DNA from: Desulfuromonadales bacterium
GTDB lineage: Bacteria > Desulfobacterota > Desulfuromonadia > Desulfuromonadales > UBA2294
Length of the DNA: 5,734 nucleotides
NCBI GenBank assembly: GCA_030591795.1
Contig: JAUVAJ010000132.1
Span: forward strand, 1-5,734
Direction of reading: 5' to 3'
Both the position numbers and the translations under genes were made by a program. Shown here piece after piece: positions 1 through 5,734 of the stretch. Position 1 is the stretch's first letter; the number at the start of each line of letters is the position of its first letter. The notes below the pieces were generated by a model. The model did no database searches. It was not told the origin of the DNA and saw only the letters and a list, made by a program, of their open reading frames with translations.

Positions 1-915
1 CAAATGAAACAACTCAACGCAGAAGGCAAGCAGGTTCGGCTGGCGCCGCCGAGCCTGACCGGCGTGTTCGGTATGGCTACTGAAAACGGTTCCCGGGCTG
101 GCGGCGTTTTTCATTTTGGCGTCTGGAGGCATGATCAACTCCGTTACACTGGTGCCCTGATGCTGCCATCAATGAACCTCGATTTTTACGGCATCGGCGA
201 CTTTCTACCAATCGACTCCGTTTCTTACAAGCTGAAAGGGTATTATTTTCTACAGGAATTAGTCTCCAGAATCGGCAACAGTGATTTCTTTCTCGGGGGT
301 AACTATAAGCACACCAAGTTCGACGTCACCCTTGACTCTAGTATCAGCATTCCTGGTATTCCGCAACGTGTAACAATCAGCTCATCCGGTATTGGACTCG
401 TAGCCAAGTTTGACAGCCGCAACTCGATGTTTACGCCTGACACCGGCACCAATATAATTGTTGAGGCGTCATTTTATCGAGAAGCTTTCGGCAGTGACAA
501 CAACTTCACCATGCTCACGACCCATTGTCGCACCTGGCTGCCTCTCCGTTCAAACTGGACCCTCGGGTTGCGTCTGGATGGTGATTTCAGCAGTGGCGGC
601 ACCCCCTTCTACATGCTGCCGGCGATCAACCTTCGCGGCATTTCTGCCACCCGCTACCAGGGAGATCAGGCCGTAACCGCAGAGGCGGAACTCCGTTGGG
701 ACTTCACACCCCGCTGGAGCCTGGTCGGTTTTGCCGGTGCCGGTCGCACCGCGACCAACACCCTGAACGAACTAGTCAAAAGCAAAACCCACCCGGCCGC
801 CGGAGCAGGCTTCCGCTATCTGCTTGCCCGTCTGTTTCACCTGCGCGTTGGTCTTGATGCAGCAAAGAGCCAGGAAGAATCAGCAATCTACATCACTATG
901 GGCTCTGCCTGGTAA
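1..915 (+). CDS. BamA/TamA-like (surface antigen D15, Omp85 superfamily) outer-membrane beta-barrel protein, 5'-truncated by the window
   Basis: The frame is open from base 1 to the TAA at 913-915. The ATG at 4 has no Shine-Dalgarno visible in the window and is probably internal, so the true start likely lies upstream. About 303 residues are visible. They show the alternating polar/hydrophobic pattern of transmembrane beta-strands, with frequent aromatic and Gly residues, and no hydrophobic helix. Residues 211-221 (RG followed by RYQGD, counted from the ATG) fit the conserved loop-6 RG motif of the Omp85 superfamily. The next stretch (ELRWDFTPRWSLVGFAGAGR) is typical of barrel strands in stand-alone surface-antigen proteins. 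The chain ends in Trp, the aromatic C-terminus recognised by the Bam machinery. The visible part is all barrel; whether POTRA domains or a signal peptide precede it cannot be seen. The cargo or role is unknown. Membership in the superfamily is fairly sure; a BamA or TamA function should not be assumed. Confidence 0.82.
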   Translation, partial: QMKQLNAEGKQVRLAPPSLTGVFGMATENGSRAGGVFHFGVWRHDQLRYTGALMLPSMNLDFYGIGDFLPIDSVSYKLKGYYFLQELVSRIGNSDFFLGGNYKHTKFDVTLDSSISIPGIPQRVTISSSGIGLVAKFDSRNSMFTPDTGTNIIVEASFYREAFGSDNNFTMLTTHCRTWLPLRSNWTLGLRLDGDFSSGGTPFYMLPAINLRGISATRYQGDQAVTAEAELRWDFTPRWSLVGFAGAGRTATNTLNELVKSKTHPAAGAGFRYLLARLFHLRVGLDAAKSQEESAIYITMGSAW

Positions 916-949
916 AGTACACTTCTTTAACCCGGCCATCCATTCTGTT

Positions 950-977
950 TTGCGAATCGTCAAACCTGTTGTATACT
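950..977 (+). promoter_or_regulatory. Candidate distal sigma70-type promoter of the GGDEF-EAL gene
   Basis: A -35-like TTGCGA (950-955) and a -10-like TATACT (972-977) are separated by 16 bp. They match the consensus at 4/6 and 5/6 positions. Transcription would begin near 984, leaving a leader of roughly 65 nt before the ATG at 1051. The element lies in the spacer after the barrel gene, so the downstream gene need not depend on readthrough. This is a by-eye match only. Confidence 0.45.
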
Positions 978-998
978 CAACTGAATATGAACAGTTGA
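977..998. promoter_or_regulatory. Inverted repeat between tandem promoters, possible operator
   Basis: TCAACTG (977-983) and CAGTTGA (992-998) form a perfect 7-bp inverted repeat with an 8-bp A/T-rich spacer. The left arm touches the last base of the distal -10 element, and the right arm overlaps the proximal -35 (995-1000). This is a position where a dimeric regulator could affect both promoters. No T-run follows, so it is not a terminator. The binding role is inferred from placement; no known regulator consensus was recognised. Confidence 0.35.
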
Positions 999-1024
999 AA
1001 TGTTTCTCTGTTCTGACTTATTAT
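995..1024 (+). promoter_or_regulatory. Candidate proximal sigma70-type promoter of the GGDEF-EAL gene
   Basis: TTGAAA (995-1000) and TATTAT (1019-1024) are spaced by 18 bp and each match the consensus at 5/6 positions. Transcription would start near 1031, giving a leader of only about 20 nt that still contains the AGGAGG ribosome binding site at 1039-1044. This is the better hexamer match of the two tandem candidates, although its spacing is slightly long. Confidence 0.45.
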
Positions 1025-1050
1025 AGTCAAAACCTAGCAGGAGGGGATTA

Positions 1051-3201
1051 ATGTCATCACTCTCCAGAGAAAATAGTTCGATTAATTCCGCGTCGATTGT
1101 TCCGTTGCTTGACAATCTTCCAATACCGGTCTGCCTGCTCGATTCCGACCATATTATCCGCTTCGCAAATCGCTGCTATATTGAATTTTTTGGCCTGCCA
1201 CGCAACAATCCGTGCCATCAACATCTGTATGATCGCAAAACGCCCTGTCTGAGTTGTCCGCTTACCGATGTTCTCCTGACGGCCAAAGAGGACTCCCGCC
1301 AGGAGAACCCCGGCGATCTCGCCTTTGACGTCCATTATCTCCCTGTCGGCAGTATCGACGGCAAACCGATGGTATTGCAGATCTGGCATAATTCAGAGCG
1401 TCCGGCGCAAACCTATACCCCGTTTTTATCAACGGGAACCGAGCATGACATTCTTGACGTCCTGCCGGAGCATATCGCCATTATTGATCGCAACGGCACC
1501 ATCACCACAACCAATCGGGCCTGGGATGAATTTGCCCGGCGTAACGTCCGCCAACCGGAGCGTCTGTTCAAAGGCGGAAACTACCTCGACGTTCTGGAAA
1601 GACTGGCCAACCGAGGCAAAAAGCAGCGAGCTGATTTTCTGCTGGGGATTCGTGAAATACTGTCCGGGTCTCTGGAAGAATTTTCAATGGAACTGTTCTC
1701 TATCAGCGATGGACGTAAAGCCTGGTTCCTGAGTCGCGGTACGCGCCTTATCGGCAAGAACAATGAACCGTACGTGATTATTACTCACGCCCCGATAACC
1801 GACCTTAAAGAAGCTGAACACGAGGTGCAGAAGCTTGCTTATTTCGACAACCTTACCGGGTTGCCGAATCGACTGATGCTGAACGACAGACTGCTGCACG
1901 CCCTAGACTGGGCGCAACGTCAGGATGAGAGCATTGCCGTAATGTTTCTTGATCTTGACCACTTCAAAGTCATCAACGATAGCCTCGGACATGCCGCCGG
2001 CGATACGCTGCTCAAGAGTGTCGCCAAGCGGTTAGCCGGATGCACACGAAAAACCGACACCGTTGCCCGTCTGGGCGGTGATGAATTCATCATCCTGCTC
2101 CCTTACATTAAAAATTTTGGCGATGTTACCAATCTGGCCAACAAGGTTCTGCACGCAATTTCCCGACCCTTCAGGATCAAGGGAAGAGAGATTTACACCT
2201 CAACCAGTATCGGCATCAGTTTCTTCCCGGACGATGCCGACAATGCCGAAGCGCTTATTCGCAACGCCGACCTCGCCATGTACCAGGCCAAGGAACGTGG
2301 TCGCAACGCCTATATGTTTTTCTCGGACGAGATGAATGAACGACTGGTACAGAGAAGAGAGATGCAAAGTTCCCTGCGTGGTGCGGTAGAAAGAAACGAA
2401 TTTTCACTCGTCTATCAGGATCAGACCAGTCTGCAAACCGGCCGGATCTGCGGTGTAGAAGCTCTGTTGCGCTGGCAACACCCAACCTTGGGTTTACTAC
2501 CGCCAAACGCGTTTCTCGAAATTGCTGAAGAGACCGGTCTGATTGTCCCGATCGGCAATTGGGTATTAAAAACAGCCTGCCAGCAAAACATGGAATGGGA
2601 GAAAGCCGGATTTTCCCAACTTCGTGTTTCAGTAAATCTCTCGCGCCGACAGCTCTTTCAGATGAATCTGGCTTCAAAAATCAGAGAGATTCTGAACGAG
2701 ACCAAACTCGATCCGGGGCGCTTGCAGATCGAGATTACCGAAGGTGCCATCCGCAGCGATTTTGAGCGTGCCCAGGAGGTGTTGTCTGAAGTAAAAGAAC
2801 TCGGCATTGATATCGCTATCGACAGTTTCGGCTCCGGCTTTTCGTCGCTCTCGCAACTGCGTCACCTCCCCGTCGACCGGCTCAACATTGACCATCCGCT
2901 GATCCGTGAAATCACCAACGATTCGCGTGACACTGCTATCATTCGCTCGATTATCGCTACAGCTCACAATCTCGGACTGCAAGTCGTAGCAGAAGGGGTC
3001 GAAACACCCCGCCAGAAAGCTTTCCTCAAAGCCCACGGCTGTGACGCAATTCAAGGTTTCAATTTCCTGCGGCCGGTTTCCGCATCTAAAATCACCGATT
3101 TCTTACAGCACGAGACCAGCAGCGGCGCCATTGACGATGCTTTGACCACTGTAACGCGGGCCGATCTGCATCACACCTTTATTGATGAAATCCTGAAATA
3201 A
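1051..3201 (+). CDS. PAS-PAS-GGDEF-EAL cyclic-di-GMP signalling protein (probable diguanylate cyclase with degenerate EAL domain)
   Basis: A 716-residue protein with no signal peptide or membrane helix, so likely cytoplasmic. The ATG at 1051 is fixed by AGGAGG at 1039-1044. The first PAS domain (about 15-115) carries a Cys/His cluster (C55, H56, H58, C66, C69). The second (about 131-255) has the NRAW and NYLDV signatures common in sensory PAS domains. The GGDEF domain (about 262-424) has LTGLPNR, DLDHFKVINDSLGH, an intact GGDEF (342-346) and an inhibitory RxxD site (R333-D336) five residues before it, so it should convert two GTP to c-di-GMP with product feedback. The EAL domain (about 435-685) keeps E470-A471-L472, N529, E561/E564, E648 and Q668. 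However, the DDFG motif reads DSFG (S592) and the catalytic Lys of LKID is Asn (N612). Phosphodiesterase activity is therefore doubtful, and the domain may instead bind c-di-GMP or act structurally. The PAS ligand is unknown. Confidence 0.95.
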   Translation: MSSLSRENSSINSASIVPLLDNLPIPVCLLDSDHIIRFANRCYIEFFGLPRNNPCHQHLYDRKTPCLSCPLTDVLLTAKEDSRQENPGDLAFDVHYLPVGSIDGKPMVLQIWHNSERPAQTYTPFLSTGTEHDILDVLPEHIAIIDRNGTITTTNRAWDEFARRNVRQPERLFKGGNYLDVLERLANRGKKQRADFLLGIREILSGSLEEFSMELFSISDGRKAWFLSRGTRLIGKNNEPYVIITHAPITDLKEAEHEVQKLAYFDNLTGLPNRLMLNDRLLHALDWAQRQDESIAVMFLDLDHFKVINDSLGHAAGDTLLKSVAKRLAGCTRKTDTVARLGGDEFIILLPYIKNFGDVTNLANKVLHAISRPFRIKGREIYTSTSIGISFFPDDADNAEALIRNADLAMYQAKERGRNAYMFFSDEMNERLVQRREMQSSLRGAVERNEFSLVYQDQTSLQTGRICGVEALLRWQHPTLGLLPPNAFLEIAEETGLIVPIGNWVLKTACQQNMEWEKAGFSQLRVSVNLSRRQLFQMNLASKIREILNETKLDPGRLQIEITEGAIRSDFERAQEVLSEVKELGIDIAIDSFGSGFSSLSQLRHLPVDRLNIDHPLIREITNDSRDTAIIRSIIATAHNLGLQVVAEGVETPRQKAFLKAHGCDAIQGFNFLRPVSASKITDFLQHETSSGAIDDALTTVTRADLHHTFIDEILK

Positions 3202-3204
3202 ACA

Positions 3205-4083
3205 TCAATACGCTTCACTGTAATCCGGAATAGCCTGATACCACTCAGGGTGTTGTCGGGCCATCGCAATAGCCGATTCAACATCAGCGATCAACCGCTC
3301 ACGATCCTTCGGATAACTGCCGGCCAAGTTTAAAAAGTTGGACGCATGGTTGGAACGCAAGATCGTGCGATTCGGTTGCAGTCTGTTTATGATAACCAGC
3401 GCTTCCTCAAGGATCTCACCCCGGGTCTGCGCTGTCACCTGTTCAAAATAGGCCTGGTTGTGCCGACTAAACAGGGTCAGTAACGAAAAATACTCCGGCG
3501 ACAGACTGTTGATCCAGGCCGCGGTTCCCTCGGCATGTTCAACGCTTCGCTCGCGCCCGGCCAACCCCATAATCGCCGTTACCGACAATTTTATCCCAGC
3601 AGCCTTAACCTTGCGACAGAGATCGAGCATTGCAGCGGCGGTGTAGCCTTTGTTAACTAGCTTCAGGGTCTCGTCATCACCGGTCTCCAGGCCGAAATAC
3701 AGGATACGCAGCTTCTTCTCACGCAACAACTCCAGCTCCGCTGCACTTTTCGTAGTCAAGCTGTTTGGCGAAGCGTAGGCTGCGACCCGCGTCAGGTTCG
3801 GATAGGTAGCAGCCAGGTGATTAAGAATTTGGACCAGACCAGCCTGCGGATAAACCATAGCGTCACCATCGGCCAGAAACACTCGGCGAATACCTGCCCG
3901 ATAATGTGCCGGGATCGATTCGATCTCGTCCACAATTTCATCGACCGAGCGAAGTCGAAAGTTTTTATGTTTGTACATGCCACAGAAGGTGCAATGGTTT
4001 TGTGAGCAGCCGATCGTAATCTGGAAAATCAGGCTTGCAGCTTCACTCGGTGGGCGAAATAAGGGTTCTTCATACTGAAACAT
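3205..4083 (-). CDS. Radical SAM protein with CX4CX2C iron-sulfur motif
   Basis: A 292-residue cytoplasmic protein of the Elp3/MiaB/NifB-like radical SAM type. C26, C31 and C34 (GCSQNHCTFCGMYK) would hold the 4Fe-4S cluster that cleaves S-adenosylmethionine. The first spacing is four residues, not the canonical three. Other features fit a TIM-barrel radical SAM core: RRVFLADGDA (66-75), which follows the second strand, and LYFGLETGDD (128-137), the GxETG-type SAM-contact motif. A later RSNHASN segment (243-249) recurs, as I recall, in a family of about 290-residue proteins annotated only as radical SAM. There is no cobalamin-binding, TRAM or SPASM domain. The start at 4083 is supported by AAAGG (4090-4094 on the reverse strand), six bases upstream. 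The gene stands alone with its own promoter candidate and converges on the GGDEF-EAL gene with a 3-bp gap. The substrate cannot be deduced. Confidence 0.9.
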   Translation of the reverse strand: MFQYEEPLFRPPSEAASLIFQITIGCSQNHCTFCGMYKHKNFRLRSVDEIVDEIESIPAHYRAGIRRVFLADGDAMVYPQAGLVQILNHLAATYPNLTRVAAYASPNSLTTKSAAELELLREKKLRILYFGLETGDDETLKLVNKGYTAAAMLDLCRKVKAAGIKLSVTAIMGLAGRERSVEHAEGTAAWINSLSPEYFSLLTLFSRHNQAYFEQVTAQTRGEILEEALVIINRLQPNRTILRSNHASNFLNLAGSYPKDRERLIADVESAIAMARQHPEWYQAIPDYSEAY

Positions 4084-4128
4084 ATTTAGCCTTTAATAGC
4101 TTTGATAGAGTTCCTGATAAAAAGAGAT

Positions 4129-4156
4129 ACTATAGTGAACTTAGACAATTTGATAA
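4129..4156 (-). promoter_or_regulatory. Candidate promoter of the radical SAM gene
   Basis: Read on the reverse strand, TTATCA (4156-4151) and TATAGT (4134-4129) are 16 bp apart and match the -35 and -10 consensus at 4/6 and 5/6 positions. Initiation near 4122 would give a leader of about 40 nt. The site lies just beyond the terminator of the upstream OmpA-domain gene, where an independent promoter would be expected. The -10 sits in the 8-bp palindrome ACTATAGT (4129-4136). Confidence 0.45.
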
Positions 4157-4160
4157 ACAG

Positions 4161-4206
4161 CCAAAATAAAAAACTCCCCCGTCACGGTAAATGTGAAGAG
4201 GGAGTT
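4161..4206 (-). terminator. Rho-independent terminator of the OmpA-domain lipoprotein gene
   Basis: On the reverse strand, AACTCCC (4206-4200) pairs perfectly with GGGAGTT (4178-4172). Further G-C pairing and an inner TCAC/GTGA stem lie inside it. The hairpin runs directly into a T-rich stretch (TTTTATTTT, 4171-4163). It begins about 23 nt after the TAA of the lipoprotein gene. The + strand has no T-run after the hairpin, so termination should be one-directional. Confidence 0.85.
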
Positions 4207-4228
4207 AGTGCGGACCTATGTCGAAAGA

Positions 4229-5023
4229 TTAGTTCATCGAAATTGCTACCGGACGCAAAACAATCTCGATGCGACGGTTCTTACTCCGCCCTTCCGAGGT
4301 ATCATTCGACGCTACAGGCTTATTTTCACCGAAAGAGATCGCCAGCAGTTGAGCAGATGCAACCCCTTCTTTTTCAAGCAAGCGGACAACACTGGCCGCA
4401 CGGGAGGCCGCGAGTTCCCAGTTGGACGGATACTTGTCCTTCAGTTTGTTACTGATTTTTTTGTTATCAGTAAATCCGGCTACAATTGTCTGGTAAGGGC
4501 TTTTTTTCAACTCGGCCGCTGCCCGCGAGAGCACCTCAACACCCATTTTGTTGAGATTTGAAGACCCGGACGCAAACAGAATCTCGTTCGCCAGATTAAC
4601 CTTTACGCCAGACTTCATCATTTCGATCTTGACCTGGTTGGCCTGCTGCTCCTTGGCAAAGGTCGTGCGCAGGTTGTCATATACTTTCTGCTGCCTGGCG
4701 ACTTCGGCCTGAGCCGCTTCGGCCTTCATCGCGACTTGCAATTTCTGTTGCTCGCTCTGGATAACCAGCGCACTCAACCGCTCCTGCTCACTGATCAGGT
4801 TATCCCGCTCAAAAGCCAGATTCTTCTTCTCTTCTTCCAGAGCCGCTTTATCTGTCTCGAGTTGTGCCCTCTCTTCAAGCACCACGTCACGTTCCTGAAC
4901 CATACCTTCGTACTTGCCTGAGGAGACACAACCGGAAAGCAACATAAAAACCAGTCCGGTCAGGCCGAAAAACAAACCGGTTTTCACCCAGCTATATTGT
5001 TGGATATTCTTTTGTCCTGTCAT
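4229..5023 (-). CDS. OmpA-family peptidoglycan-binding lipoprotein with coiled-coil stalk
   Basis: A 264-residue precursor. The N-terminal hydrophobic segment (about 16-31) ends in a lipobox, L29-S30-G31-C32, so signal peptidase II should cut before C32. The next residue is Val, not Asp, which fits transport to the outer membrane. Residues about 38-135 are rich in Glu, Lys, Gln, Ala and Leu with heptad-like spacing, predicting a long coiled-coil stalk. The C-terminal domain (about 140-257) is OmpA/MotB-type: ILFASGSSNL, then GFTDN with D186, then SNWELAASRA with R208, and SKNRRIEI. D186 and R208 match the pair that contacts diaminopimelate of peptidoglycan. The insert before SNWEL resembles MotB more than Pal, but MotB's transmembrane helix with its channel Asp is absent. 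AGGAGG at 5029-5034 (reverse strand), five bases upstream, fixes the start. Its own terminator follows. The role is probably tethering the outer membrane to the cell wall; the exact partner is unknown. Confidence 0.92.
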   Translation of the reverse strand: MTGQKNIQQYSWVKTGLFFGLTGLVFMLLSGCVSSGKYEGMVQERDVVLEERAQLETDKAALEEEKKNLAFERDNLISEQERLSALVIQSEQQKLQVAMKAEAAQAEVARQQKVYDNLRTTFAKEQQANQVKIEMMKSGVKVNLANEILFASGSSNLNKMGVEVLSRAAAELKKSPYQTIVAGFTDNKKISNKLKDKYPSNWELAASRAASVVRLLEKEGVASAQLLAISFGENKPVASNDTSEGRSKNRRIEIVLRPVAISMN

Positions 5024-5039
5024 TTTTGCCTCCTCAGTT

Positions 5040-5060
5040 ATATTCGTAATTTACGAGTAT
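5040..5060. promoter_or_regulatory. Near-perfect palindrome in the leader of the OmpA-domain gene
   Basis: ATATTCGTAA (5040-5049) and TTACGAGTAT (5051-5060) form 10-bp arms around one central base, with a single mismatched position. It lies between the predicted transcription start (near 5067) and the ribosome binding site (5029-5034). As RNA the loop would be too tight unless the inner pairs opened, and no T-run follows. A DNA operator is therefore more plausible than a terminator. The regulator is unknown. Confidence 0.4.
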
Positions 5061-5073
5061 GTGCCGTTAATAG

Positions 5074-5101
5074 ATGCTACCTGAAAATCATCCTGCGTCA
5101 A
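5074..5101 (-). promoter_or_regulatory. Candidate promoter of the OmpA-domain lipoprotein gene
   Basis: On the reverse strand, TTGACG (5101-5096, 5/6 match to the -35) and TAGCAT (5079-5074, 4/6 match to the -10) are 16 bp apart. Initiation would be near 5067, about 45 nt before the ATG. I found no terminator between the rhomboid stop at 5145 and this site, so readthrough from the rhomboid gene could also contribute. Confidence 0.45.
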
Positions 5102-5144
5102 CAGTGTAGCAGAAATAAATCGGCCTGCCACCATGGGGAGATTT

Positions 5145-5734
5145 TCAATCTTGTTCCAGTTGTTCAATCCGTCGTAAGTAATGCTTCGCTTCTTCAGCCA
5201 ACCCCGGACTGTCTGCCGCATCGATAGCCGAGAGAAAATACTGATAAGAGTTATTCTCCTGGTGAGATTGGTTAAACAGAGCTTTTCCGGCACCGAGAAA
5301 TGCCCGGTCAAGCTCGGAATCATTTGGACGATCAGAGATGAAACGGCGAAAAAGGGTCAACGCCTCGGGCCAGGCCTCGGTACCGAGCAAATATTCACCG
5401 AGGGCCAACACTGTGTCGCTTCTAAGCGACAACCGTTCCTGACTACCGTCAAGTAGAAAATAATGCCGCACCGCACCGGAATAATCTCCTTCACGCAGGT
5501 GCGAAGCAATGACCTGTGAGGCAGACAACCCTTGCTCAGCCGCAACCGTTGCTGCCGGTTCAGGATTGCTTTTCGCATGCTGACGCATCCGGTGTTGCAC
5601 ACCAGCCCGTCGATCATGGACGAAAGCTGCCAGCGCGCCAGCCAGGAATCCGCCGATATGCGCACCATGGGCGACGCCGCCACCACCTGAAGAAGTCATC
5701 AAAAACGGCAGGACATTATCAATCAACAGATAAA
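5145..5734 (-). CDS. Rhomboid-family intramembrane serine protease, C-terminal part with TPR-like tail, truncated by the window edge
   Basis: The frame is open to base 5734; the TTG at 5726-5724 has no ribosome binding site and is just an internal codon. Counting from it, residues 14-36 (a Gly run, then VAHGAHIGGFLAGALAAF) match the last catalytic transmembrane helix of rhomboids, aligning with GAHIAGLAVG of E. coli GlpG. His23 (5660-5658) would be the catalytic dyad base. The nucleophilic Ser (GxSG) must lie outside the window. A basic stretch (38-52) then leads into a soluble tail of about 125 residues. Within it, roughly 102-134 fits the TPR pattern (LALGEYLLGTEAWPEALTLF, then Pro), flanked by two less clear helical pairs. 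By GlpG topology the tail would be cytoplasmic. The stop is a TGA at 5147-5145. Family membership is good; activity cannot be judged without the Ser region. Confidence 0.8.
   Translation of the reverse strand, partial: YLLIDNVLPFLMTSSGGGGVAHGAHIGGFLAGALAAFVHDRRAGVQHRMRQHAKSNPEPAATVAAEQGLSASQVIASHLREGDYSGAVRHYFLLDGSQERLSLRSDTVLALGEYLLGTEAWPEALTLFRRFISDRPNDSELDRAFLGAGKALFNQSHQENNSYQYFLSAIDAADSPGLAEEAKHYLRRIEQLEQD

Noticed and set aside
1..915. Essential assembly factor BamA
   Set aside because: Only the barrel is visible, no POTRA domain can be seen, and the barrel resembles stand-alone surface-antigen proteins. None of the usual bamA neighbours (lpxD, skp, rseP) appears in the window.
913..929. 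TAAAG/CTTTA inverted repeat right after the barrel gene
   Set aside because: Only 5 A/T-rich pairs and no T-run afterwards, too weak to be a rho-independent terminator for the barrel gene.
2255..2677. 140-codon reverse-strand open frame inside the GGDEF-EAL gene
   Set aside because: The + strand here encodes clear GGDEF/EAL motifs. The reverse frame is rich in Arg, Ser and Pro with no recognisable motif, as expected of an antisense shadow.
1051..3201. True bifunctional cyclase/phosphodiesterase
   Set aside because: The EAL half lacks the second Asp of DDFG and the catalytic Lys, so a hydrolase call is not supported by the sequence.
4102..4561. Two overlapping + strand open frames of 117 and 122 codons
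   Set aside because: They lie across the terminator and antisense to the lipoprotein gene, have no convincing ribosome binding site, and their residue composition is not protein-like. The opposite frame encodes a recognisable OmpA domain.
5101..5144. Possible terminator after the rhomboid gene
   Set aside because: No GC-rich stem followed by a T-run on the reverse strand; the CCATGG at 5131-5136 is a short palindrome only.
1..5734. Mobile element, CRISPR array, tRNA/rRNA genes or a multi-gene defence system
   Set aside because: No transposase or integrase motif, no regularly spaced direct repeats, no cloverleaf-like segment, and the five genes belong to common housekeeping or signalling families without a shared operon.

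Overview
The window reads as ordinary chromosomal DNA of a Gram-negative bacterium. Three things support this: an outer-membrane beta-barrel ending in an aromatic residue, a lipoprotein with an OmpA-type peptidoglycan-binding domain, and Shine-Dalgarno/sigma70-like signals ahead of several genes. Base composition looks near 50% G+C by eye. The PAS-GGDEF-EAL protein with a Cys-rich PAS domain, a short radical SAM protein of a type I associate with anaerobes, and a stand-alone surface-antigen barrel together recall Desulfuromonadales/Geobacter-type deltaproteobacteria. That assignment is inference from memory of protein families, not from a search.

Layout. On the + strand: the 3' part of a BamA/TamA-like (Omp85 superfamily) outer-membrane barrel gene (1-915, open at the left edge); a 135-bp spacer with two tandem sigma70-like promoter candidates that share an inverted repeat; and a 716-residue PAS-PAS-GGDEF-EAL cyclic-di-GMP protein (1051-3201). 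Only 3 bp later the orientation switches. On the - strand, read right to left: the 3' part of a rhomboid intramembrane protease gene with a TPR-like tail (5145-5734, open at the right edge); a 121-bp spacer with a promoter candidate and a near-perfect palindrome; an OmpA-domain lipoprotein (4229-5023) followed by a clear rho-independent terminator; and a radical SAM protein (3205-4083) with its own promoter candidate just past that terminator. Both edge genes are cut only by the window boundary; no gene looks broken.

How the genes fit together. Three of the five proteins are envelope-associated (outer-membrane barrel, peptidoglycan-binding lipoprotein, inner-membrane rhomboid), but nothing ties them into one pathway. 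The spacers suggest mostly independent transcription units. The most informative protein is the GGDEF-EAL one. Its cyclase half has every signature residue I checked, including the inhibitory RxxD site, while its EAL half has lost two residues normally needed for catalysis. It is therefore more likely a diguanylate cyclase than a true bifunctional enzyme. I saw no mobile element, CRISPR array, tRNA, rRNA or phage gene, and no convincing sign of an undescribed multi-gene system. No stretch over 300 bases lacks a gene.
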